Counted from the stretch's first letter, positions 1 through 7,397 are shown. The stretch: DNA of 11,108 nucleotides from Treponema sp. UBA937 (GCA_002293455.1 DBDH01000010.1:1-11108); one strand, 5' to 3'. Translations and numbers: made by a program. The notes: generated from the sequence alone by a model not told the origin.

Positions 1-55
1 TTGACTTTTCGGAGGGGAGTCAGATTGAGAATTGGACTCGATGAAGATAATTTGG

Positions 56-1075
56 TTATCTTTTTCTTTCTTCTTCCAGTATTTTATTTATATTGATTCG
101 TTCTATTTCTGTAATCATATTTTCATTAAAACTTTCATCAACAACATACCATGAAGGATTAAAACTCTGAAAAAATGATTTTAGATTTTCATCTCTAAAA
201 TTATAACCATAGAATGCATAAAAAGCATTTCTCGTTATCTTTAATTGTTGGCTTGATAAAAGACGCAATGTCCGATCTTCTAACATATGTGTTCTATATT
301 CAAACCTATTCGGGCTGAAAACCCTAGGCCCTAAATCCCACAATGGACGACCAATCCATATTGCGATAGTATCATTTTCATTTGGTTCTATATTGAATAA
401 TTCCATTTGTAAAAAATTATTTTCCCAATTAATGTGATTTTCTACTGCTATATTTGATGGAAAGTTTCGATACCCTATTTCCGGCATTTGTATATCATAA
501 ATCCACGCATCAAATGTTGAAACATTATTTTTTATATCGATTGTCATTTTCCCAATTGGATTATGCCAAGCTCCGCCGCTTCCGTAATAATACGTTGCCA
601 AAAAATAAGATGAAGAAGCGCGGCCGTATTCTGCTTTATATTCAACCTTTGTTTTTGTTATTTCTTCTGAAGGGAAAAAAACATTTTTTGTAAACGCATG
701 ATCGACAATAATTCTGCCATATCCCTGTCCGGAAAGTTCAATTTTATCATTGGAATAGGTGACGATTTCATCATTTACCCATGTTTTAAAATCATATATT
801 CTAATGGAATAGGTTCCTCCTTGTTCTTGCAGCAAATAGGGAAATCCAACAATTAAATTTTCATCTGTTCCATGGTTAAAAAATGTAAAATCTACGGTTA
901 CAGAATAGTAATTATCAAAAAGGTCGATATGTATTACTTCTTCAACCATTTCTACATTGGTTTGATGAGATTCCGGCGGAATGATATTCCCGCCAGCTGC
1001 GTAATAATAAGTATCATTTGCAAAAAGTACAAAAGAAATAATTCCAAAAATAATAATACAGATATTTCTTTTCAT
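56..1075 (-). CDS. Secreted YARHG-domain protein
   Basis: Function is unknown; it is probably an exported envelope or surface protein. Residues 1-19 form a signal peptide (MKR followed by a hydrophobic stretch, plausible cleavage after FVLFA). The segment at about 28-180 resembles the N-terminal region of secreted DUF4424-like proteins: a GGNIIPPE start, a beta-rich VTVDFTFFNHGT stretch, a GFPY motif, and YYYGSGGAWHNPIGK near 162-176. Residues about 270-335 match the YARHG domain: RN..YA..G..F at 282-293 (YARHG itself is degenerate, YAFYG), then a WY pair at 309-310 and a helical EIERININ tail. The start is supported by GGAGG at 1081-1085, 5 nt upstream. It lies 37 bp downstream of the VWA-like gene on the same strand, so the two are probably co-transcribed. 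The YARHG call is good; the N-terminal family is recognised from memory of sequence pattern only. Confidence 0.85.
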   Translation of the reverse strand: MKRNICIIIFGIISFVLFANDTYYYAAGGNIIPPESHQTNVEMVEEVIHIDLFDNYYSVTVDFTFFNHGTDENLIVGFPYLLQEQGGTYSIRIYDFKTWVNDEIVTYSNDKIELSGQGYGRIIVDHAFTKNVFFPSEEITKTKVEYKAEYGRASSSYFLATYYYGSGGAWHNPIGKMTIDIKNNVSTFDAWIYDIQMPEIGYRNFPSNIAVENHINWENNFLQMELFNIEPNENDTIAIWIGRPLWDLGPRVFSPNRFEYRTHMLEDRTLRLLSSQQLKITRNAFYAFYGYNFRDENLKSFFQSFNPSWYVVDESFNENMITEIERININKILEEERKR

Positions 1076-1112
1076 AACAGCCTCCAGCGGTCACCAAATC
1101 ATTTATGAGCCT

Positions 1113-2570
1113 TTACCTAATATAGTTTAAACTCCTTGCCTGTTCCATGAGCAGTTCTTTGTTTTTGTTGAGGGTTTCTATATCTCCCGCGATTGTTTCA
1201 TCTTGTTTCTCGGCTAAATATCTTTCGAGTAATTTTATTTGGCTGTCAACCAATAAAATGGCCGTATGATAATCCCTTTTGTTCACTAATTGGCTCAATT
1301 CTTTTAGAATGAAACCTGTGTTTTGCAGTATCGTATATTTTTTCACGTCTTGGTTTGTATGAGCGGTATAGTCATCATAATCTTCCGTATATCTTACCTG
1401 AAGCGGAAATGTTCTGTATATCGTTTTTTCCGCACTGTACGAGTAGTATTCAACACTGCAAAATCCAAGGGGAGTGTTTCCGTTTGCCGTTATCGTTCTG
1501 TAATACAAATCACTTTCCGTTTTGTTTACCGCGCTAAGACTCAGATAATACAAAAATATTCTGTGCTCACCGGAATCCATGTTTCTTATTTCATTGTTTA
1601 ATTTGTGCGTATAATAACCGGTTACCGGCCGAAAACCAGTTACGGGATACCAGTCGGAACGATAATCAAACCGGTTTTCAGTTACCCACGGCATGAGCGA
1701 GACATTTACTTTTATATTTTCAACTGTTGGATACACAAACCTATTGTAATCATCCCAGATGGTATTTTCTACTTCGCCGAAGTCATCAGCATAGTATGAA
1801 TTCCCGCCCGCGTTTTTTAATGACTGATTCATGACAGCCCAGTTAGGAACTTCACCGTAACCAAGATATGAAAAACTGATTTTATTCTGCGATTGCAGTT
1901 TCATGAGATAATCAAAATACGCTCTTTCTCTTGCGCTGTTATTGCTTTTCAGTAAATCGGAATCGGTAATCCAAAGAAACCGGGTACTGTAGTCATTTTC
2001 TATCGCGTCCATTTTTCTGAATGATTGATCCAGTATTACATCAATATTATACACCTTCCGGTTATATCGAATTCGATTTAACGCGGGTTCGATAGAGTTA
2101 ATGCTTGTGATAGGTATTATTTCATTTGCGGTGGAATCAAATATTCCCAAAACAGCGCCGCTTTGCTGCGTCTGGCGTATTTTCGTCAATGAAGAAATAA
2201 ACGCGTTTTTCCATTCAGATCTCAAGAGCACTTCCGGGTTATGGATAAAAACGATGTAGTTTCCTTCATTCCGTTTAAAATATTCTTTATCGTTAACATG
2301 AAGCCCGATAAACAGATTAACATTATCGCCAATAGTCAGAATCTTTTCCTTTTCGAGTGTAACAAATATTGATAAATCCTCGGTTTCATTTGTTTCATAA
2401 GGGAAAGCATAATCATTTATATAAGCATAAGCGTCAATCGTATCAGGATTAACAAATTGACCAGCCTCTAAACTAGTTGAACCGGAATCTCTTCCCGAAT
2501 CTACCTGTCCGCCGGCAAACGCATAACACGCGATAAAACAAAACAACAAGATCGATACATGCTTCTTCAT
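1113..2570 (-). CDS. Exported VWA-like (YfbK-type) protein lacking MIDAS
   Basis: This is a probable exported protein of 485 residues; its role is unknown. The start is set at the second ATG (2568-2570) because AAGGGG (2577-2582) lies 6 nt before it, whereas it abuts the ATG at 2576. The signal peptide has a hydrophobic core, then AFA-GG (signal peptidase I), although FIAC could be a loose spirochaete lipobox. Residues about 60-300 follow the pattern of YfbK-like von Willebrand A proteins: a YIVFIHN strand, FLWITDSD, SYLGYGEVPNWAVMNQSLKN, AGGNSYYADDFGEVE, then VENIKVNVSLMP as in the domain that follows VWA in YfbK. The DxSxS metal-binding motif is absent; IHNPEVL occupies its place. The C-terminal 70 residues are predicted helical, rich in Leu, Lys and Glu. 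It is the first gene of a likely two-gene unit with the YARHG protein. The VWA relationship is inferred from pattern and is moderately sure. Confidence 0.8.
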   Translation of the reverse strand: MKKHVSILLFCFIACYAFAGGQVDSGRDSGSTSLEAGQFVNPDTIDAYAYINDYAFPYETNETEDLSIFVTLEKEKILTIGDNVNLFIGLHVNDKEYFKRNEGNYIVFIHNPEVLLRSEWKNAFISSLTKIRQTQQSGAVLGIFDSTANEIIPITSINSIEPALNRIRYNRKVYNIDVILDQSFRKMDAIENDYSTRFLWITDSDLLKSNNSARERAYFDYLMKLQSQNKISFSYLGYGEVPNWAVMNQSLKNAGGNSYYADDFGEVENTIWDDYNRFVYPTVENIKVNVSLMPWVTENRFDYRSDWYPVTGFRPVTGYYTHKLNNEIRNMDSGEHRIFLYYLSLSAVNKTESDLYYRTITANGNTPLGFCSVEYYSYSAEKTIYRTFPLQVRYTEDYDDYTAHTNQDVKKYTILQNTGFILKELSQLVNKRDYHTAILLVDSQIKLLERYLAEKQDETIAGDIETLNKNKELLMEQARSLNYIR

Positions 2571-2602
2571 ATTCATCCCCTTGTATTATAGATGTCGTTT
2601 CC

Positions 2603-2631
2603 TATATACCATTTTTCATCTGTTCTGTAAA
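2603..2631 (-). promoter_or_regulatory. Candidate promoter of the VWA-like/YARHG unit
   Basis: Read on the minus strand, TTTACA (2631-2626) is separated by 17 bp from TATATA (2608-2603), which is preceded by TGG and so has an extended -10. The start site would fall near 2596, leaving about 25 nt before the chosen ATG. A perfect TATAAT at 2590-2585 is nearer but would start transcription inside the ribosome-binding site, so it was not chosen. Confidence 0.4.
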
Positions 2632-2700
2632 TTTTGTCAAGAATAATTTCATTTGTAAAAAATCATTTTTCTAACTAACGTAACTTTCTGTAACTACATT

Positions 2701-2709
2701 TGTTAGAAT
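2701..2709 (+). promoter_or_regulatory. Extended -10 element of the DTG lipoprotein gene
   Basis: TGT-TAGAAT (-10 at 2704-2709) matches TATAAT at five of six positions and has the TG of an extended -10. There is no convincing -35. It would put the start near 2716, about 40 nt before the ATG at 2758. A direct repeat GTAACT-N4-GTAACT (2680-2685, 2690-2695) lies where an activator or repressor could bind. Confidence 0.35.
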
Positions 2710-2757
2710 ATTATGTAAATAGCAGCGACTAATGTAATCCATAGCAAGGAGTTAATC

Positions 2758-3606
2758 ATGAATACAAAATATAAGTTTCTATTATTCGTTCTTTTTTCTT
2801 TACTTGTAACGTCATGTGTTTCAAATAAGCAGTATCCCGAAACGTATGTCAGTAGTGTTGACTTGATTTTCTCGGATGCTAAATATGGCCCTCTGTTTGG
2901 TCCGTATATCAATATAGAAATTGATAATACTTCTTATTTGGCGTTTTTCGATACAGGAACGGCAGATACCGCTCTGATGTTAGACCAATCAATATTGGAC
3001 AATCTCAATGTATCGCCTACAGGGGAACAACGAAAATTTCTCTCTGCAAGAGGAATATTTCAGTCAGAAAAATATGTAATACCGAACGTTACCATCGACG
3101 ATGATATTTTTCTTACAAATGTATCAAGTGAAAATATGACTGGGTTTTCAGATGAAAAAGCCTTAGCCGGCTTGCCCATATTTGAACAATATAACATCCT
3201 TATTTCCTACAAACAAGAAAAAATATTTTTGTATGATAAAGATACGCATATCGATTTTCTTAAATCATGGACGAAGGTTCCCTTATTGGAAGATGAACAA
3301 GGATTATTTTTTTATGGAACCATTACAGAAAATGAGCAACAATATCTTTTTTACCTTGATACAGGAAACTATAGCTACCGTAATGGAAAATATTCTGATA
3401 ACATTTTTAACCGAGAGTTAGGCGCAATTCTTCGTGAGAAAAATCGGCTTGATTATACATTAGGTGATAGGATTTTTAAACATGATTATTTTTATTTTGT
3501 CGAAAATGAAAATGTTCCCATAGATGTTTTTCTTAGTTATTCATTTCTGTCAAAATATGATGTATACATCGATTTAGACAATCATTGTTTGTATATAGAA
3601 AGGTGA
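2758..3606 (+). CDS. Lipoprotein with two tandem DTG aspartic-protease-like lobes
   Basis: This is a predicted lipoprotein of 282 residues with a lipobox LVTSC (16-20) after a hydrophobic N-terminus. The ATG has AAGGAG at 2746-2751, 6 nt upstream. It looks like two retropepsin-like half-molecules in one chain. Lobe 1 has FFDTGTADTAL with D65-T-G and closes with LAGLPIFEQYNILISY (136-151). Lobe 2 has YLDTGN with D201-T-G and closes with LSYSFLSKYDVYIDL (259-273). The hydrophobic strand plus DTG and the closing Gly/Ser-x-x-x-F-x-x-Y-x-V-x-I pattern are those of bacterial aspartyl-protease (retropepsin-like) families. In lobe 2 the residue after DTG is Asn rather than the usual Ser, Thr or Ala, so activity is not certain. 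It may be a periplasmic or surface protease or a binding relic of one. It is divergent from the VWA-like gene and convergent with rel. Confidence 0.88.
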   Translation: MNTKYKFLLFVLFSLLVTSCVSNKQYPETYVSSVDLIFSDAKYGPLFGPYINIEIDNTSYLAFFDTGTADTALMLDQSILDNLNVSPTGEQRKFLSARGIFQSEKYVIPNVTIDDDIFLTNVSSENMTGFSDEKALAGLPIFEQYNILISYKQEKIFLYDKDTHIDFLKSWTKVPLLEDEQGLFFYGTITENEQQYLFYLDTGNYSYRNGKYSDNIFNRELGAILREKNRLDYTLGDRIFKHDYFYFVENENVPIDVFLSYSFLSKYDVYIDLDNHCLYIER

Positions 3607-3627
3607 CATGTAGTATGCGCTACACGT
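3606..3627. terminator. Weak hairpin between convergent genes
   Basis: ACATGTAG (3606-3613) and CTACACGT (3620-3627) flank a 6-nt loop. In the leftward transcript all eight pairs form (one G-U); in the rightward one there is an A-C mismatch. It spans the 13-bp gap between the DTG lipoprotein and rel and overlaps the rel stop codon. There is no good U-tract on either side, so a terminator role is tentative. Confidence 0.3.
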
Positions 3628-5641
3628 TCTGAATACTATACACCGATGGAATCGCGCGGATGCTTTTCATCACCTTTTTCAGGTCGTCTTTGTTATCGAG
3701 TTTCATGGTGAAGAACCCGGTTAAATGATCGGCCTTGGTTTCTTCCAGGCGGCCTTCAATAAGATGGCCTTGATGTTTTCGTACCGCTCCTTCGATTTCA
3801 GAAAAAAGACTGGCGGAACGGCGGGCTTCTATCGCAAAGCGCTTTACGAGGAACGCGGCGGCGTTTTCCCATTCCACATCGATTTTCCGTTCCGCAAAAT
3901 CGGGGATGTTTTTCAGGTTGCTGCAATTGTTCCGGTGAATAATGATGCCCCTTCCCCGCGAAACATACCCGATAATGGGATCGCCTGTAATCGGCTGACA
4001 ACAGCGCGCAAAGCGAATCATCATATTTTTTTCATCTTCAACCGTAACCTGCAAGACCTGAGAGTTTAAAACTTCATCATCGACAATGCGCTGCTGAAAC
4101 ACTTCTTCAGTTTTCTCCTGCTGTGAAGGAGCAGGTTGAATATTTTCCGCCGGAAGTATTTTCTTTCTTGCGACAACATTTTTTTCAATGATAATGGAAT
4201 CATCGTTTTGCTGGAGCCACGAACGGATTTTGCTTCTTGCCTTGGAAGTCTTTACGCCCTGGAGCCAATTTACATTTGGGCGGGCGTTTGGTGATGTCAT
4301 GATTTCCACAACTTGTGTATTTTGCAATTCCGAGGTAAGGGGAACAATCGAACCGTCGGCTTTGGCTCCGACGCAATGCTCTCCGATACTGGTATGAATC
4401 GCGTAAGCAAAATCGATGGGCGTAGCTCCCGCGGGAAGCTCAATCACTTTACCAAGCGGAGTGAACACGTAAATCGAATCTTTGAGGATTTCTCTTTTTA
4501 TATCATCCAAAAAAGATGAGGAGTTGTGATTCTCATTATCCGCCAGGTTCCAATCTTTAAGGCGGTTTACTATCGGAATATCTTCCGGACGAATTACTTC
4601 CGTTGTGCTTCCTTTTTTGTAGAACCAGTGGCTTGCTACACCGTATTCCGCGGTTTGGTGCATATCGAAAGTACGAATTTGAATTTCAAGAAGATTGCCA
4701 TTGTACGACATTACCGTTGTGTGCAGACTTTGATAGCCGTTCGCCTTTGGCATAGCGATATAATCTTTGAAGCGGCCGTCCAAGGGTTTCCACAAACGAT
4801 GCACAAAGCCTAAAAGCGTGTAACAGTTTTCAATGGTCCGGCAAAGAATTCTGATTCCAAAAAGATCATATAGATCGCCGACTTCTTTGCTGCGTTTCCG
4901 CATCTTCTGATAAATCGAATAAAAATGTTTTGCCCGGCTTTTTATTTCAATATCGATTCCGGCAGCGTTCGCTTCTTTGGTAATATCTTCCTGAACGCGG
5001 TCAAGAAATTCTTTTCGTTCATTTTTTTTGAGCGCGACAATTTCTTTAATCTGCAAAAAGGCTTCGCGGTTGAGCTGTTTTAACGAAAGATCTTCAAGCT
5101 CATCTTTCATCCAGGAAATTCCCAGCCGGTCCGCCAGAGGAGCGTAAATATCCAGGCATTCTTGGGCAACGGTTTTCCGCTGGTTTTCAGGAAGATGATC
5201 CAAAGTCTGCATGGTATGCAGTTTGTCCGCTAGTTTTATCAATATAACGCGAATGTCCTGAACCATGGCAAAAAGCATTTTCCGGATACTTTCCGCTTCC
5301 TGGTTGGTTTTGTTTTTTGCTGAAATATCCGCAATTCGGGTAAGCCCTTCGACAAGTTTGGGGATGGCTTCCCCAAATCCTTCCGCGATTTTTTCCGGGG
5401 TGGTAACGTTATTTTCCAGGACATCATGCAGGAGAGCCGCAATAATGGAATCCGCGTCAAGATTGAGATTGGTAAGGATTCCGGCTACCGCCAAAAGATG
5501 CGCAATATGATCAATTCCCGAAGCGGCGGATTGTTTTTCGTAAAGTTCATGTACCCAAAGAGCCGCCCGCAAAATGCGTTCCCTGTCTTTGGGTTCATAA
5601 GATTGTATTTTTTCCGAAAAATCCACAACGACGCTTTCCAT
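3620..5641 (-). CDS. rel: RelA/SpoT-family (p)ppGpp synthetase/hydrolase
   Basis: This is the cytoplasmic stringent-response enzyme that makes, and possibly degrades, (p)ppGpp. Its 673 residues carry the full long-RSH layout. The HD hydrolase domain covers about 30-150, with H48, H72-D73 and D139 as likely metal ligands. The synthetase domain covers about 230-345, with YDLFGIR (D259), RFKD (290-293, the RxKD type of bifunctional enzymes), NGYQSLHTT and LEIQIRT (E319). TGS is at about 388-450. The zinc-finger-like region is at about 543-575 with ARCC (C547, C548), H569 and C573, and an ACT domain fills the last 75 residues. The start is supported by AAGGAA (5647-5652), 5 nt upstream. Synthetase residues look intact. 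The hydrolase domain has departures from the family pattern: HDVLEN in place of HDVxED, LHTM in place of LHNM, and Ala where RKSG has Arg and Lys. It is the only such gene in the window. Confidence 0.97.
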   Translation of the reverse strand: MESVVVDFSEKIQSYEPKDRERILRAALWVHELYEKQSAASGIDHIAHLLAVAGILTNLNLDADSIIAALLHDVLENNVTTPEKIAEGFGEAIPKLVEGLTRIADISAKNKTNQEAESIRKMLFAMVQDIRVILIKLADKLHTMQTLDHLPENQRKTVAQECLDIYAPLADRLGISWMKDELEDLSLKQLNREAFLQIKEIVALKKNERKEFLDRVQEDITKEANAAGIDIEIKSRAKHFYSIYQKMRKRSKEVGDLYDLFGIRILCRTIENCYTLLGFVHRLWKPLDGRFKDYIAMPKANGYQSLHTTVMSYNGNLLEIQIRTFDMHQTAEYGVASHWFYKKGSTTEVIRPEDIPIVNRLKDWNLADNENHNSSSFLDDIKREILKDSIYVFTPLGKVIELPAGATPIDFAYAIHTSIGEHCVGAKADGSIVPLTSELQNTQVVEIMTSPNARPNVNWLQGVKTSKARSKIRSWLQQNDDSIIIEKNVVARKKILPAENIQPAPSQQEKTEEVFQQRIVDDEVLNSQVLQVTVEDEKNMMIRFARCCQPITGDPIIGYVSRGRGIIIHRNNCSNLKNIPDFAERKIDVEWENAAAFLVKRFAIEARRSASLFSEIEGAVRKHQGHLIEGRLEETKADHLTGFFTMKLDNKDDLKKVMKSIRAIPSVYSIQNV

Positions 5642-5666
5642 ATCTGTTCCTTTAATGCTATTATTG

Positions 5667-5696
5667 ATAATAATAACTTCATGTTCAATAGCTCAA
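5667..5696 (-). promoter_or_regulatory. Candidate rel promoter
   Basis: On the minus strand, TTGAGC (5696-5691) is followed after 18 bp by TATTAT (5672-5667). The start would be near 5660, just upstream of the AAGGAA ribosome-binding site. The region is AT-rich, so chance matches are likely; other weak boxes overlap (TTGAAC with AATAAT). Confidence 0.3.
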
Positions 5697-5720
5697 TAAA
5701 ATTTAGTGTATTGCTCCTAT

Positions 5721-5948
5721 TTATGAAACACAGCCAAATACAATACAAAAAAGCCCCATCATCCAATAAACGATTAATGTATAGGTACTGTTACTTAAAC
5801 TTTCCGCACGATTAATGGCACTTATGATTTTCCGTTTTTCCACTTGAAGTTGCTTATAATCTCTATCTTCTTTATATGCTTCAATAGTGTTTTCTATTTC
5901 TTTTATCTGGTTGTCATTTTCGATATACAGTTGTTCCAGTTGATCCAT
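5721..5948 (-). CDS. Small putative coiled-coil membrane protein
   Basis: This is a 75-residue reading frame of unknown function. Residues 1-50 are highly charged, with spaced Leu and Ile typical of a short coiled coil (EQLYIENDNQIKEIEN, then QLQVEKRKIISAINRAESL). Residues about 54-74 form one hydrophobic segment (TYTLIVYWMMGLFCIVFGC) that would anchor it at the C-terminus. An in-frame stop lies upstream and no other ATG is in frame, so the start is 5946-5948. There is no clear Shine-Dalgarno sequence. It sits on the same strand as rel, 79 bp upstream of it, and downstream of the oxidoreductase operon terminator. The composition and the two-part layout look like a real protein, but with no recognised homologue it could be a chance frame. 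Confidence 0.45.
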   Translation of the reverse strand: MDQLEQLYIENDNQIKEIENTIEAYKEDRDYKQLQVEKRKIISAINRAESLSNSTYTLIVYWMMGLFCIVFGCVS

Positions 5949-6064
5949 ATCGGTTGATTCATAGTTATCCCTGATCTGAATTAAAAGTTGTAATTATCTT
6001 ATATGAAGAGGATAAAATATCAACTGATATACACATTGAATTATTTTTACAATCAAATCTTCAA

Positions 6065-6093
6065 CTCCTTGGTATCTGCAAGACACCAAGGAG
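6065..6093 (-). terminator. Transcription terminator of the oxidoreductase operon
   Basis: CTCCTTGGT (6065-6073) and ACCAAGGAG (6085-6093) form a perfect 9-bp stem. The 11-nt loop can add three more pairs (TCT with AGA) after one mismatch. It begins 15 bp beyond the stop codon of the gamma-subunit gene. The sequence that follows in the leftward direction is T-rich but interrupted (TTGAAGATTTGATTGT), so it is a good hairpin with an imperfect U-tract. Confidence 0.6.
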
Positions 6094-6108
6094 CAGCAGG
6101 AAGACTCA

Positions 6109-6642
6109 TTACACCGCCGCAAACCCGGCTTTAATCGCCTCAACATTCATGGGGACAAACTTATGTTTATCCTCCGGGAAAAAATCTTTGAGGATGGATT
6201 CTATGCCGTCCAGTTTTAAGGCGCTGGTAATTTTTGCCATAGCTCCTAAGGCAACCATGTTGGCAAATCTGGCGTTGCCGATGTTTTCGGCAATCCCTTG
6301 GGCATCAACCTTTATAACGGTAATGTCTTTTCGTTTTGGTTCGTCTTTTACCAAGGGCGAATTGATGAGCATGAGCCCCTCTGGTTTCAGCGTTTCCTCG
6401 CAAATAGGAAGGGAATCCGTATTCATTACCAAAACGGAATCGGGGGAGGTTACAAGGGGACTCGCGATTTCGTCATCAGATACCACTACGCCAGCGCGGG
6501 CAATGCCGCCGCGTTTTTCGGCGCCGTAAAAGGGGAAAAAGGTAACATTTTTACCTTCTTTCATGCCGCAATATACCCAAATCTGGCCCAAGGAAATGAT
6601 GCCTTGGCCTCCAAAGCCCGCGAAAAAAGATTTTTCTGTCAT
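6109..6642 (-). CDS. 2-oxoacid:ferredoxin oxidoreductase gamma subunit
   Basis: This is the gamma (KorC-type) subunit of a four-subunit 2-oxoacid:ferredoxin oxidoreductase, which oxidatively decarboxylates a 2-oxoacid to acyl-CoA. The 177 residues are a normal length for a stand-alone gamma subunit. Diagnostic features are GFGGQG near the N-terminus (9-14), FYGAEKRGG (38-46) in place of the common YGPExRGG, and NARFANMVALGA (123-134). Its ATG shares one base with the beta-subunit stop codon (TAATG at 6640-6644), and GAGGGA lies 8 nt upstream inside the beta gene, so translation is probably coupled. It is the last gene of the operon and is followed by the hairpin at 6065-6093. Family membership is clear; substrate is set by the alpha and beta subunits. 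Confidence 0.95.
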   Translation of the reverse strand: MTEKSFFAGFGGQGIISLGQIWVYCGMKEGKNVTFFPFYGAEKRGGIARAGVVVSDDEIASPLVTSPDSVLVMNTDSLPICEETLKPEGLMLINSPLVKDEPKRKDITVIKVDAQGIAENIGNARFANMVALGAMAKITSALKLDGIESILKDFFPEDKHKFVPMNVEAIKAGFAAV

Positions 6643-7397
6643 TATTTTGCTCCCTCAAGTTGATTTTTGATTTCTCCCAAGGGATACACGGGCAGCATGT
6701 TCTGCTCAAGCCACTCCACGGACTCCAGCGCTTCCATACCCCAGTTTGTGGGGCATTGGGAAACAACTTCCACCATGGTAAACCCGATTCCCCGCATCTG
6801 CGCTTCAAGGGCCTTCTTTATGTACTGCTTGGTTTTTCTCACATTCGCGGGATTGTTCACTGCTCCGCGGGCGATGTAGCGTGTTCCTTCAAGCTGGGAC
6901 AAAAGTTCCGCGACATGAATGGGATAACCCATTCCGGCTTCAATTGGATCGCGGCCTTTGGGAGCGGTCGCGGCTTTCTGTCCAACTAACGTGGTGGGAG
7001 CCATCTGACCGCCGGTCATTCCATAAATGGCGTTGTTCACAAAGATGACCGTAAACTTTTCACCGCGGTTCGCCGCGTGAATAATTTCCGCCGTACCGAT
7101 AGCGGCCAAGTCCCCATCACCTTGATAGCAAATTACCATGTGATCGGGCAGAACCCGTTTGATTCCGGTTGCCGCCGCCGGGGTTCTGCCGTGCGGAGGC
7201 TGAACCGAATCAAAATCAAAATACAAATCCGCCCATATAGCACAGCCTACAGGATTGGTGATAACGGTTTGATCCTGCATGTTCATCTCATCAATAATTT
7301 CCGTGATGATTCGGTGGATGATTCCATGACCGCAGCCGCCGCAATATTTTGTGGAAATCGTTTTAAGGCTTTTAGGATGCCCGAATAATTTCTTCAT
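6642..7397 (-). CDS. 2-oxoacid:ferredoxin oxidoreductase beta subunit (TPP-binding)
   Basis: This is the catalytic beta (KorB-type) subunit, which binds thiamine pyrophosphate and a [4Fe-4S] cluster. Its 251 residues show YCGGCGHG (C19, C22), GCAIW (C52) and QCPTNWG (C215), the four cysteines that match the cluster ligands of this family. PHGR is at 69-72 (approximately). The TPP motif starts with GDGDLAAIG (93-101) and ends at NN (121-122), followed by YGMTGGQMAPTT. This last motif is typical of the 2-oxoglutarate and 2-oxoisovalerate enzymes rather than pyruvate ferredoxin oxidoreductase. AGAGG lies 6 nt upstream of the ATG. It follows the antitoxin-like gene after a 46-bp gap with a small hairpin, the only loose junction between alpha and gamma. 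The exact 2-oxoacid substrate cannot be read from the sequence. Confidence 0.96.
   Translation of the reverse strand: MKKLFGHPKSLKTISTKYCGGCGHGIIHRIITEIIDEMNMQDQTVITNPVGCAIWADLYFDFDSVQPPHGRTPAAATGIKRVLPDHMVICYQGDGDLAAIGTAEIIHAANRGEKFTVIFVNNAIYGMTGGQMAPTTLVGQKAATAPKGRDPIEAGMGYPIHVAELLSQLEGTRYIARGAVNNPANVRKTKQYIKKALEAQMRGIGFTMVEVVSQCPTNWGMEALESVEWLEQNMLPVYPLGEIKNQLEGAK

Noticed and set aside
3..44. Possible tail of a rightward gene ending in SQIENWTR and a TGA at 42-44
   Set aside because: Only 13 codons are visible and there is no supporting motif, so it cannot be told from chance.
2571..2576. Upstream ATG of the VWA-like gene at 2576
   Set aside because: The AAGGGG site abuts it with no spacing, while the ATG at 2570 is 6 nt away from that site.
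2585..2590. TATAAT on the minus strand as promoter of the VWA-like gene
   Set aside because: Transcription would start within the ribosome-binding site, leaving no usable leader.
2703..2912. 69-codon leftward open frame over the DTG lipoprotein start
   Set aside because: It overlaps a well-supported gene with signal peptide and ribosome-binding site, and its own start lacks one.
3725..4069. 114-codon rightward open frame antisense to rel
   Set aside because: It is antisense to the zinc-finger-like and ACT domains of rel and has no protein-like features.
5426..5815. 129-codon rightward open frame across the start of rel
   Set aside because: It lies antisense to rel, runs through the rel promoter region, and has no ribosome-binding site or recognisable domain.
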